This document shows, one piece after another, positions 19,607 to 28,932 of a stretch of DNA of 32,374 nucleotides; position 1 is the first letter of the stretch, and every line of letters begins with the position of its first letter. The notes beneath the pieces were generated by a model. That model worked only from the letters and a program-made list of their open reading frames with translations, was not told the origin of the DNA and made no database searches. The position numbers and the translations under genes were made by a program. The stretch covers positions 1,848,670 to 1,881,043 of the forward strand of contig BFEA01000160.1 of assembly GCA_003427395.1 (NCBI GenBank). Reading direction: 5' to 3'. The stretch is from Chara braunii. Taxonomy: Eukaryota > Streptophyta > Charophyceae > Charales > Characeae.

Positions 19607-20649
19607 GTCATGGAAGAGAGAGGGGAGAAAGTGGTCTTTCAACCACAGTGGGCTATACAGGAGTTGGCCCTAGACCCAGTGGAATGGACCTGGGCGCTCC
19701 CCCAGAGAAGGGGGGAGGGCACAACGGATCATATAAACCTCCACAAGTTGTCAGTCAAATCTACCTGCAAGATGTATAGGCCTAAACGACATCTACGGGA
19801 AGAGGTTACAGACCGTTGGGCCAAACAGCTCAATGTGGACCACTCCCTCTTGACCCCGATCCGCTGGTTTAAAGGCCAGAAGTCTAAACCTGCGAAAATA
19901 TCCTCCCTGCAGTGGCAGATAGTGCACCACTGTCTGCCTCCTAACGACCGGCTAATAGACCGCACCAACCTGGAGCAGCGGGGTCTGGCACTGCCGTGGT
20001 GTCAGCGATGACTGAACATGTTTCCCCACCCATAAGAGAGCAGAGACTATTGAGCATATTTTTATGCAATGCCCAACAGCTCAATTCACATGGCGATGGT
20101 GGGACCGTATTTGGCGGAAGATAGTAGCGGAGATTCCCTGGCCATGGTCATGGCGGGCCATCCTGGTTGGCCACTGGCCTTTGGCAGGAGAAAGCTCGGT
20201 GTTTGTTGAGAACATGTTTTGGCTAGGCAGGAGGGCGGTGATGTGGGCTCTTTGGGAGCAGAGGTGTGTTTTGGCCTTAGATAAAGCGAGGATAGAAGGG
20301 GAGGAAATTACTGAACAAATCAAACAACAAATACAGCTGGCACTCATGCGAAGGTGGTCCGACACGAAGTCCCAGCTGGATCTCTTCTCACAAATCACGG
20401 ACATCAGGAGAGTGATTACAGCCTTCTGTACGGACTGGTTGGGTGGAGATTGGGAAGGGATGGGTAGCAAAAGTCACATGGGGCGCGGATAGGGTAGGTG
20501 GACAGCAGGATCTGGAAATAATAAGGGACTACAGAATAGTTTTTAAGGACTGGACCCAGGTGGAACCCTCATTCCCTTTGCGGCCCTCCACGGGCTTCCC
20601 AGACCCCTTCCCTCCCCACGCCCTCTCCTTGACGGAAATTCTTGTCTAA
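19607..20649 (+). pseudogene. LINE copy 2, ORF2 C-terminus with zf-RVT
   Basis: zf-RVT part of the LINE RT protein, matching copy 1. RWAKQLN, SSLQWQIVHHCLPPNDRLID and LEQRGLALPWCQ are in one frame. The second half (EHIFMQCPTAQFTWRWWDRI, FWLGRRAVMWALWEQRC) follows a frameshift near 20,010-20,050. A final frame gives RDYRIVFKDW and PLRPSTGFPDPFP before the stop around 20,647. The second cysteine of the CxxC pair appears lost in this copy (CQR instead of CKFC). Confidence 0.8.
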
Positions 20650-20849
20650 AAGACAGTCTAAGACTGATCCCGAGGCGGGCCGGAAGATGGAAGGAGGACC
20701 CGCTGGTGCCCCCCAGTGGCTCCTTCCGGTTTTCCGAGCCAGACCAGGAGGTAGTGGAGGGGCTGCTAGCTTTCTGTGTAATTCTGGCATCCGGCGAGAT
20801 GGACGAAGAGGCAGACCTCCCTTTTTTTGATCAGTTAGCCAGAAGCAGC

Positions 20850-20873
20850 GGACGCTGGACCCGTTTTCCAGCA
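20850..20873 (+). repeat. SINE-H first hairpin after LINE copy 2
   Basis: GACGCTGGACCCGTTTTCCA then GC, giving a GCTGGA/TCCAGC hairpin about 200 nt after the ORF2 end. Confidence 0.7.
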
Positions 20874-21158
20874 CTGTGACTTTTTTCTGATGTTCTCATA
20901 AACTAAACTGGCTGAGGCTGCCAGTGTGTCCACTCTATTCTTTCAGGTAAGGACCCCGGCCTCGATTCTATTCTTTGAGTAATACAAGCCTTGGGCACTG
21001 GGCCCGTTTTTTTAATTAAAAAAAAAAGAAAGGGTAGGTTCCCTATCCTGTCAGGACAACCATTGGCTGCTGCTACTAGCAATCACCGCGGGTCTGGTCC
21101 TTGGCCTCTACAACACCCTGGGCTTTTTAAAAGAAGAATAAGAAAATAAATAAATAAA
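20874..21158. other. Spacer containing dispersed repeat R2, copy 1
   Basis: At 21,043-21,121 the sequence CCTATCCTGTCAGGACAA through TCTACAACACCCTGG matches 22,385-22,465 with few changes, in the same orientation. No gene. Confidence 0.65.
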
Positions 21159-21433
21159 TAAAAATCCTAGGCTACCAGAGTGGCCCGGGGTCACTTGCCC
21201 GGCCGGGCCCAAAAAAATGGAAAAAAAAAAAGTTATTTTTTATTCTAAGTTCGGTGAAGAATTTCGATGTGACCCTGAGGCAATTGTTGTTCAGTTTATT
21301 TTTCTGCATAACATAGTTTTTTTTTCGGATTTTTTTTTTTTTTTTTTTTTTTTGCTGGGACCTTCCCTGGTCCTTGCACGGGCGGGCCACCCGGGACCCG
21401 GGCGGCCGCCCGGCTGGTAGCCTAGTAAAAATC
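21159..21433. mobile_element. hAT-like MITE with 8-bp TSD
   Basis: Element 21,167-21,425 (259 bp). Perfect 12-bp terminal inverted repeats are CTAGGCTACCAG and CTGGTAGCCTAG, with GC-rich imperfect extensions. It is flanked by TAAAAATC at 21,159-21,166 and 21,426-21,433. An 8-bp TSD is the hAT-superfamily hallmark. The interior is A/T-rich with a long T run and no transposase, so it depends on a source elsewhere. Confidence 0.85.
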
Positions 21434-21640
21434 CACTAAGGTAGGACCTTGGGAGTAGGGATGCACCGGGGACAGTAATGATGAGTAGGGGTGGGAGGGA
21501 TTCTCATAGGGGCCCTGTACAGAAAAATCATCTGTATGCAGTGGATGATCAATTGGTCAACTGCTGAAGGGACTGTCATATGCCTGGTGGCTAACGTCTA
21601 CAACAACCTGGACTTGAATGGGCTTGCCCTCTATTGCGAT
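21434..21640. other. No gene recognised
   Basis: An open frame at 21,491-21,760 runs through into the next SINE-H copy and has no domain. Confidence 0.35.
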
Positions 21641-21701
21641 GCCTCCAGTCTATTGGTGGTGGGAAGCTGCACCTGCTGGAAACCTGACAGGTCCAGCTTC
21701 C
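21641..21701 (-). mobile_element. SINE-H copy F (core only)
   Basis: On the minus strand: GGGAAGCTGGACCTGTCAGG then TTTCCAGCAGGTGCAGC. Here the first loop carries its own short pairing (CCT/AGG). No adjacent poly(A). Confidence 0.7.
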
Positions 21702-21778
21702 CTTTCCACATAGTCAGACGACTCAGAACCAATGATAAATGTTCAGCAGCATTTCAGTAACCCTCCTCCTGCCCATCC

Positions 21779-21882
21779 TTTTTTTTTTTTGGTGAACAAG
21801 ACTCCACTCGGGGCACCCAGTGTGAAGGCTCCATCTACTCGTGGGGACCTGCACCTGCTGAGAAATGGGTCCAGTGTCCCAT
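21779..21882 (-). mobile_element. SINE-H copy D with A12 tail
   Basis: Minus orientation; T12 at 21,779-21,790 is the tail. The core is diverged (TGGACCCATTTCTCAGCAGG). The pre-tail stem is CACTGGG against CCC-G-AGTG, unlike the other copies. Confidence 0.7.
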
Positions 21883-22514
21883 TATTGTGGGCCTGGTTGC
21901 AGTACTCGCCATCTGCCACGGATTTGGCTAGTCGGCATCATGGTTGCACTTACTCGCCATGATTTAGGTTCAGCACAAAGGTTAAACAGGGTTGCTGGTA
22001 CATGACAGGGCCTACTCATGCATGGCTTCGCTCTGGGGTAGGGTAGGGATATAAGTCGCGCCGGCTAGGGTGAGTTCTGCCTAGCCTTGGGTAAGTTAGG
22101 GGAAGGACGGTAGGATATGTCCGTGGGTGGTTGCTTAGGTACTCCTGCTGGGTAGACTCTCTGATATTGGGCCTGTAGAAGACTGCATGAGCCTGGCATC
22201 CAAAGTTCCCGTACGGCAAGGTTCGTCCGCTTCCGCTTCCAATAGGGCCCAGCGTTGGTGCTTGTCACTGCTGTCTGGTCCGAGTTGCCCTCAATACTGG
22301 TAGGGTGACGGTCCTGAGTGCTGGTCACACTGAGGGAGGCTAGTAGGGACAGGGTGCGCACATGGGAATGGGTAGGGTAGAAGGCCTATCCTGTCAGGAC
22401 AATCATTGGCTGCTGCTGCCAGCAATCACCGGGGGTCCGGTCCGTGACCTCTACAACATCCTGGACACTTCTTTCAATTCATGCTTTGGCTACGATTGCT
22501 TTGGTGAACCTTTC
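21883..22514. other. Spacer with dispersed repeat segments
   Basis: 22,321-22,380 repeats the end of the tRNA-derived SINE region at 10,327-10,399. 22,385-22,465 is the second copy of repeat R2 (first at 21,043-21,121). The remainder is unrecognised and no gene is seen. Confidence 0.55.
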
Positions 22515-22670
22515 TTTTTTTTTTGGCAAAAAAAAGCCCTTGTGTAAGCCCTCTATCCCGGCGGTGGTAAGAGAACCGTCAGAAGTGAGGGCATATCTGC
22601 CGGGCTGCTCCATCTATTGGTGGGGAGCGGCACCTGCTGGAAACAGGGTCCCGCGTCCCATGGATACATC
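22515..22670 (-). mobile_element. SINE-H copy C with A10 tail
   Basis: Minus orientation; T10 at 22,515-22,524 is the tail. Core: GGGACGCGGGACCCTGTTTCC then AGCAGGTGCCGCTCC...GATGGAGC; the second hairpin pairs perfectly. Two crossing inverted repeats precede the tail (22,548-22,604). Confidence 0.75.
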
Positions 22671-22704
22671 TGCCAACACAGAGACTTCCAATCATTGTTC
22701 CCAG

Positions 22705-22719
22705 GGCTGTGGTCATTTC
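22705..22719. repeat. Target-site duplication, 5' copy
   Basis: GGCTGTGGTCATTTC, identical to 25,432-25,446. Confidence 0.93.
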
Positions 22720-23356
22720 GGCTGCCTTCGCCTGCGCAGCCTACCTGCTTGGCACCTGCTTTCAGCGCTGTGCTTCCGTATCCACGTGTTCCGTCTGGCC
22801 CCACTCCGAGGCTCGAAGTACTTCATGTAGCTTAGCACCTTCGCAGTGCTCTGCCCCTCTCCTCCTCACCTACACCGTGTTCTCCGTCATCGCCCGCCTA
22901 CTTGGAAGCGCGCTGCGGGCTGAAGACTACGGGGACACGGAACCTTGGGAGCGCCGTCACTGAGGTTCACCCTGTACAGGTCGTTTTTCTCATCGTGACG
23001 GCTGCTCGGTTGCTCGCTGCTCTCCAGATTAGTTTCCAATTAAGGTCATGATTCGACACGAGATGATTTAAGTTCCAATCTTCAACGAAGGCCACATCTC
23101 CGCTAATCAAGTCTACTTGGTCAAGAATTTTCAGCGGCAGTGGGTGACCATTTGTACGGGAGCACAACGACTCAGCGATACTTGTTCCTTTTGGATTATC
23201 CTGCCCAGCGGACCCTGCCAAGTTGTCTGCGGTGTTTCTCATTGTTGGCTGTTGTTTGGTAACGTCAGCAGTTTTATCATTGGCGGTCCCTTCGGTGCGC
23301 TTCGCTCTATTCTCAGACTTCTCATCAAATCCCCTTTGGTCAGCCCGACCCAGTTT

Positions 23357-24615
23357 ATGAGCTTGAAGGAGAAGCCGACTCTTGGCGGCACGTGGATCAA
23401 GACCAGCAAACGGAACATCGCTGTTCCGTTGGATCCATCTAGATTCGTGGATAATGTTGTTAATGTCTGCCTTAAATACCAGGGGGATTTGGATCTCATA
23501 TCTAAAGAGATAGAAGTTGATGATGAGCTCGATTTTTCGCGCTATGGCGACACCCTGTTCGAGTTGTTTTTCACAGGTGGCCGTACGGCAGCTGGAAGTA
23601 CTGTCGTGGTGGAAGACTCATCTCGGCAGCCATACGCTGTGTTGAACTGCGAGCCAACAAAGGAGAGTATCCTACCTTATATTCTGTTCATTCAGAAGAT
23701 GATCCGGCGGAGGCCATTCTTGATCAAAAATCTTGAAAATGTTTTGCGGCGGTTATTGCAGTCACTTGAGCATTATGGCGCGGAAGACCGCAAGAAGCTC
23801 GCAATTTTCACTGCCCTCACATTTTCGCAGAAGCTGTCAGTGCTTCCTCCGGAGAACATCTTCACATGTTTGTACAATGATGCCATGCTTTCAAAGGGAT
23901 CGGTCTCGGCTTCGTGACAAATGTGTTTAAGGTGTTCCTCGAGGAAAGCACCTTGGATGAGCTTGTTGCGCTTCTGAAGAGGGCGAAGGTGGAGGACCGC
24001 ATGCTGGAGTTCTTCCTAATGCAGAAGTGGACCCCAGAGTATTTTGCGGAGCATTTCATGAAAGAGGGCCTGTCTGAAATTGTTGAATACAACCGCAAGA
24101 AGGTCTTCGATGTCATGCTTAAGGAGCTGCACACTTCGCTCTCTGAAATTATGAGTGAAGGAGGGCCTGTAAACCTTGGAGAAACTATTGAGCTAGTAAA
24201 GCAGCGGCGCAAGGAAGGAGAGCTGCCTGATGTGGACATTGTGAAGACCATCTGGGAGGCCATGATGGATGCGGTGCAATGGAGTGGCAAGAACCAGCAG
24301 CAGAATATCAACAATGCACTCTGGCAGGTCAAACGGTGGGATAAATTGCTTTGAGCGTTCTGCACTACACCCAGACTTGAGGTTGAGCTGATGTATAAGA
24401 TTCAGATCCACTGCTATGAGGACGCGAAGTTGATGAAGCTCTTCCATGAGATTGTCCGGGCGCTTTACGATCTTGATGTGCTGTCCGAGGATGTTATTCT
24501 AAAGTGGTTCTGTAAAGGCAACCTCATGAAGGGCAGGCAAATGTTTGTGAAGTCCCTCGAGCCGTTCGTGAAGTGGTTGGAAGAAGCTGAGGAGGAGTCT
24601 GATGATGAGAACTAA
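23357..24615 (+). pseudogene. BZW/eIF5-mimic protein (W2-domain) retropseudogene
   Basis: Homologue of basic leucine zipper and W2 domain-containing protein (BZW, also 5MP), a cytosolic eIF5 mimic that binds eIF2/eIF3 through its C-terminal W2 HEAT domain and tunes start-codon selection. The ATG at 23,357 gives MSLKEKPTLGG, the family's usual N-terminus. RKIN-type signatures follow: DFSRYGDTLFELFFTGGRT, RRRPFLIKNLENVLRRLLQS and KLAIFTALTFSQKLS. The W2 domain (about 24,100-24,600) includes MDAVQWSGKNQQQN, CYEDAKLMKLFHEIVRALYD and the acidic end WLEEAEEESDDEN. The reconstructed length of about 419 residues fits the family. Two lesions: a frameshift near 23,893-23,905 (best explained as a 1-nt deletion) and an in-frame TGA at 24,352-24,354 inside W2. 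Either would remove W2 activity. No introns; see the flanking TSDs and poly(A). Sequencing error could explain either lesion, but not the retrocopy structure. Confidence 0.92.
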
Positions 24616-25431
24616 CATTTCAGCAAACATCCTGATTTGGGGAGAAGGTTTTGTCGTCGGGGGCCTCTCTTGTTGTCAATTTGAATGGTCTGTCATCGAG
24701 GGCGGTAGCTGGGTAGGTGGTATCCATGTGTTTCAGGTCGGTGAGATCTCTCTGCAGATGCGCCTGCGAATGGCGTAATGCCAGCATTTGAAAGTACATT
24801 TTGGCTGGCCTCTGCAGCCTTTCCTTTGGGTAGAATGGTCCAGAGGGTTCGAGATTAAAGGTCAGGAAGAGGCGCTCGTGTGGGCAACATGTCGGTCCTA
24901 TAATTGATAATGTGGGCAATACCGTGTCAAGGTGGGGGGGGGGGGGTTGTCTCCTGTTGTTCCTGTGTCATTTTGCACCCTGAGGCTCTTGTACGGAACT
25001 GCCTCCTTAGGTGTTTGCAACTAATGACCAGCTAGCTAGATTCTCCATGTTGGAGCAAGATTGAACGAGTTGATTGGCACAACCGGGTTTGGATTCTCCC
25101 TGTGAATTGCAGTGGAGTGGGCTAGAGTTCGCGGTGAGATCACAGACGGGTATGAGGTGGCAGTTGAGGGAACTTGAGGCCAAGATTGTGTCCAGCTCTG
25201 TGATTCGGGCAGTGTGAGCGTTGGAGATTCTTGCCTATGAAGACGTGAACGAAGGAGGGGTGTAATTCCTGAATGAGTTGAAGGCAAGACTGATCAGTTG
25301 TTCAGTGGATGTCCACGTTTTCACTCCCTGTGCCTGGTAATGTAATGCCATTTTTGGAAAAACGAGGCCACAGACACGGAGAACTCGTCTTCGCTCTAGT
25401 TAGTGAAAAAAAAAAAAAAAAAAAAAAAAAA

Positions 25432-25446
25432 GGCTGTGGTCATTTC
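25432..25446. repeat. Target-site duplication, 3' copy
   Basis: GGCTGTGGTCATTTC directly after the 26-A tail of the retrocopy. Confidence 0.93.
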
Positions 25447-26999
25447 ACTTGTCAGTCCGGGGCTCCGTTGTCCCATGGAACTGCCAGTATCACCCATCCC
25501 ATCTTGGAGCGCCCCTTGTCTATTTGCTCAGCCCTATTCAGCAGCCCCCCTGTTCATTATTACAACGTCTGTTGACTCTGTTCCTTCAAACCCTTTAAAC
25601 CCTATACCCTCTCAAAACCCATGCATGCCACATTATTGATCCTTAAAGCCCGTGGCAACAGAGAGCAGTACCATGAGACAAGGCTATTGCAGGACAGTTG
25701 AATCTGTCTTATGTGTCACTGGGTGTGTGAGAACCCTTGTACCGTAGACCGAGCGGTCGCCTTATCCCTTGTCAGAGCTGTGTACATGGTGCAAGGGCCC
25801 TGCTCCCTCGGGTGCGTCGGTCTTCAGAGTTCCCACTGCAGGGCCTGTGGCAGCGAGACGTGAGTTGTCGCTCTGGTCTTGGTATCATCGCTGTTGTTGT
25901 TGCCTGTTGTTGCCAGTCACTCCACTGTTCGCATTTCCGTCGTCTTGTCTGTTGTGGCCAATGCAAGCCAAAAAGCTGCAGGTCAAGCAGGGCAAGGGCG
26001 GGACGGGGTGCCGCGGTGGGGGGACGGCAAGGGGGGCGGGGCGGTGACCGGATTGGGTGCGACGGGCATGGTGGGCCGAGCGGGGGGGGAGGGGAGCTGC
26101 TGGGCAGGCGGCACAGGGCTTGGGAGGAGTACGAAGTTAGGCTGGAGGTACGGGACCTGGAAGTCACTGAAGGGTTTTTCCTCTGCCAACCAGGTCCCGT
26201 TCTCCTCCACGGTTTCCATGTGATATCGAGAGCGGTGTCCAGTTCCGAAAAGTTTGCGAAAACAGTTTGTTGGGGTCCTGCCAAATCTGCATATAGGAGT
26301 CTCGAATGGCCTCCTTGGTGTTGAACGACAACAACAAGGACGGCGACGGGTACAGTGGCAACAACAAAAATGACAATGACAATAATATCAACACTGGCGA
26401 CGGCGATCGTGGGAGCGGCGGGACCAGCAGCGTTATTCGTGCGACCAATTTCATCATCGACTCGGCAGCCCGGGAGAGATGCCGGGTTCTGACGAGGATG
26501 GCGGGGAGGGGATTGGCGTTGCAAAAAAGTGTCTTATTATTCTTCACCCCCTTGAATCTCGATGTGGACTTGCTCCTCTTTGTCGGGCAGCGGATAAGAA
26601 TAGGATAGTCGATGTTGAGTGGAGTTGCCCGGCCCGAAATTTCAATCAAGAAGGGGTGCTGGTCGGCCCTCAGGCGGGAGGTGGACTGTTTAGGGTTTAG
26701 TATGGTTGCCCTGTTTGCTCCGTGTCGGATGATAGTTTGTTGGGCTGATGGAGGATTGTTTGTTGGGGTGTTTGATGGGGATGCTTTTCATCCGATTCAG
26801 GGTTTGGCGTCAATGGCAGGTCCTGGAGGTCAATCCTTCCCTGTTGCTGGGAAGTAATCAATGGCTCTCAGACTGCTGTCTAGAGAGACATGGCAAATAT
26901 GGTGGAAAAGGGATTTGGCTCCGTATAACGAATACAGTCTGTATGAACATAACCACATGGTACTGGATGCACATAACCACATTCCCACAAATCATTGTA
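25447..26999. other. GC-rich stretch with long frames on both strands, no gene recognised
   Basis: Minus-strand frames at 25,772-26,524 (250 residues) and 26,164-26,649 (161 residues) are the longest; both are Pro/Ser/Arg-rich without a recognised domain. A short minus stretch near 26,190-26,330 (NTKEAIRDSYMQIWQDPN) has more natural composition and could be a degraded exon or gag-like fragment. I cannot assign a gene. Confidence 0.35.
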
Positions 27000-27182
27000 T
27001 AGCGACGTTGGACCCATTTTCCAGCTGACACTCATCATATCACTGCATAAGGATGCCAGACCCGATTTCCAGCAGGTGCAGCTCCCCACCAATAGATGGA
27101 GCCTCCGACGCTCGGGCCCACTTAACAAGGCTGCTCTTATCACCTCGTTAAATGGGTTTTCCCACATACGAAGTTTTGGAGC

Positions 27183-27209
<27 letters not shown>
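27000..27209 (+). mobile_element. SINE-H copy E with 27-A tail, preceded by a core fragment
   Basis: A first-hairpin scrap at 27,000-27,026 (GACGTTGGACCCATTTTCCA) is followed by a full core from 27,047 (CAGACCCGATTTCCAGCAGG, then GCAGCTCC...GATGGAGCC). The pre-tail stem pairs CCCA-C-TTAAC with GTTAA-A-TGGG. The A27 tail is at 27,183-27,209. No TSD found. Confidence 0.78.
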
Positions 27210-27214
<5 letters not shown>

Positions 27215-27381
27215 GAATACTTGGGAAACAAGAAGGGGTGCCCTCGTCTTTATAGTGAGAGAGTACCTTTCATTCGCACTGCCCCACAGTGCGCTCAGCC
27301 ATGAACACCGCCTGTGCACTGTTCAACCAAGAAGCAAATGTTTTGATGTGGAGCCCCACCTAAGTTAAAAAAATCCTCAAA

Positions 27382-27496
27382 CTACCGTCTTCAACCCCCA
27401 ATAAAACGCCCGGTCATAATAGCTGTATTTTTGGCACAACTTTCAGCCCAGATAGGGCGATAATCACCGGGCGTTCTACTCCGGTGAAGACGGTAG
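27382..27496. repeat. 115-bp foldback element
   Basis: The arms start CTACCGTCTTCA and end TGAAGACGGTAG, with an inner ACGCCCGGT / ACCGGGCGT pairing. The arms are about 31 nt each with a short spacer. No clear TSD; GTGGAGC words occur on both sides. Confidence 0.75.
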
Positions 27497-27846
27497 GACT
27501 GTGGAGCACAACCCTTGGTTTTGGAGGTGGCCATAGTTATATCTCAAAGCAAAAAAAAAAATGACACTTAGATATTCCCCTCAGCCTCAGGCATTGAAAC
27601 AATGATAACAATCTGACTATCCTGTTCCTTTCTTGCTGACAGAGCTCTATTGTTTTGCCATGGAGTTTTCCTTTCTGAGGCTTTGAGGCTTTCTCCATAC
27701 TCCGACGTCTTCGTTGTCTTATTTCTGTTTCTAACTTTCTATGTATTGAATTGTATTCCTTTACAATATTCTGCACTACTATATTGCCAACAGACAACTT
27801 AGCTCCTCAAAAGTATTATGTCTATCATCCTTGATTCATTTTTTTT
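27497..27846. other. No gene recognised
   Basis: AT-rich sequence. A minus-strand frame at 27,537-27,797 (86 residues, basic) has no recognised domain. Confidence 0.4.
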
Positions 27847-27939
27847 CTCCAGTCTGAGGAGAAAAATATATAGCTGTCCCCCGATGAGGAGAAGGCAGCT
27901 TTCAAAAAAAAAAAAAAAAAAAAAAAAAACTCCAGTCTA
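27847..27939 (+). mobile_element. Short poly(A) insertion with 9-bp direct repeats
   Basis: CTCCAGTCT at 27,847-27,855 and 27,931-27,939 flanks 48 nt plus A27 (27,904-27,930). The 48-nt body ends with AGCTGTCC...GGCAGCT, a hairpin. Probably a strongly 5'-truncated retroposon. Confidence 0.6.
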
Positions 27940-28640
27940 GGTGGTAAGGGTAGGCTTGTGGTGGTAGCCGCCATTGGTCCTCGATTCAATTTGCTTCTCC
28001 AGTTTGAGTGCCACGGTTCGGCTAGCACGGCTGGGGTTCATTTCCTTTCTGTTTTTTGAAAGAAAGGGGCTGAACCCCACGTATTATGATGAGGACTTGA
28101 ACGCGTGATCTGTTTATAATACTTTATAAGTTTATATCAATAGTTATTGGTTACTACATCATTTACATGTGTCTGCCATTCAGCCACATATGGGCTAAAG
28201 TACACACTGGAGTTCATGTTCAATTGACTGTGGCGCTCCTGAAATTCCACTTGTGATGAATGGTGCTGTCAGCCTTTCCCATTCATCGGTCCATAATGTC
28301 ATCAACCCCATTGGGCCATTGCTGTCTGCTTGCCTGCCTGTATGTCTGTAGATCTTCATGTTTGCCTGCCGGTCTGTCTGAGTATATTCCTGTCTGTCGG
28401 TCTGTGTATACGTTTTTTTGGGGTTCATTTTGCAACCGTCGCCATGACAACCCCTTTTCCACCCAGATACGTACATCAAAATTGAAAGAGATTTACCTTA
28501 CATAAATATCAACTACAGGACTGCACGTGCATGTGTGTGTGTACGTGCGCCGGCCATTCAGTCTGGATTTCATGTCTGTTGACCTGTCTGTATGTGTGTG
28601 TATGTGTGTGTTGTGGATTTTCACCACCACAGCCCCTGTT
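27940..28640. other. No gene recognised; degenerate CTGT and GT words
   Basis: 28,320-28,420 is rich in CTGT and GTCTGT tetranucleotide repeats. Confidence 0.5.
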
Positions 28641-28696
28641 CCACCCAGATGAGTAGATCCATTATCAATGCAGATCTCCCTCTAATGTGTGTGGCA

Positions 28697-28771
<75 letters not shown>

Positions 28772-28838
28772 ATTGTTTTTTTGAAGCTCCTGTTCCTCCC
28801 AGATGAGTAGATCCATTATCAATGCAGATCTCCCTTTA

Positions 28839-28902
<64 letters not shown>

Positions 28903-28932
28903 ATGTGTGTGTGTGTGTGTGTGTGATTGTTT
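28635..28932. repeat. 154-bp tandem duplication with two GT microsatellites
   Basis: CCCAGATGAGTAGATCCATT through CAGATCTCCC occurs twice, offset 154 bp. Each copy is followed by a long GT array and GATTGTTTTTT. A third, degenerate copy start lies near 28,450. Confidence 0.88.

Larger units (their letters stand above)
22705..25446 (+). mobile_element. Processed retrocopy of a BZW/5MP gene, full length, with TSDs
   Basis: A 15-bp TSD GGCTGTGGTCATTTC is at 22,705-22,719 and 25,432-25,446. Between them, from 22,720, lie about 637 nt of 5' UTR, the intronless CDS (23,357-24,615), about 790 nt of 3' UTR, and 26 A (25,406-25,431) immediately before the 3' TSD. This is the full signature of an mRNA inserted by LINE machinery. 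The perfect TSD and pure A tail suggest a young event. The empty site can be reconstructed by removing 22,720-25,446. Confidence 0.93.

Noticed and set aside
23862-24365. 167-residue minus-strand frame
   Set aside because: It is the antisense shadow of the BZW W2 region.
25590-25625. Telomere-like CCCTTTAAACCCTATACCC words
   Set aside because: Too few and irregular units; not an array.
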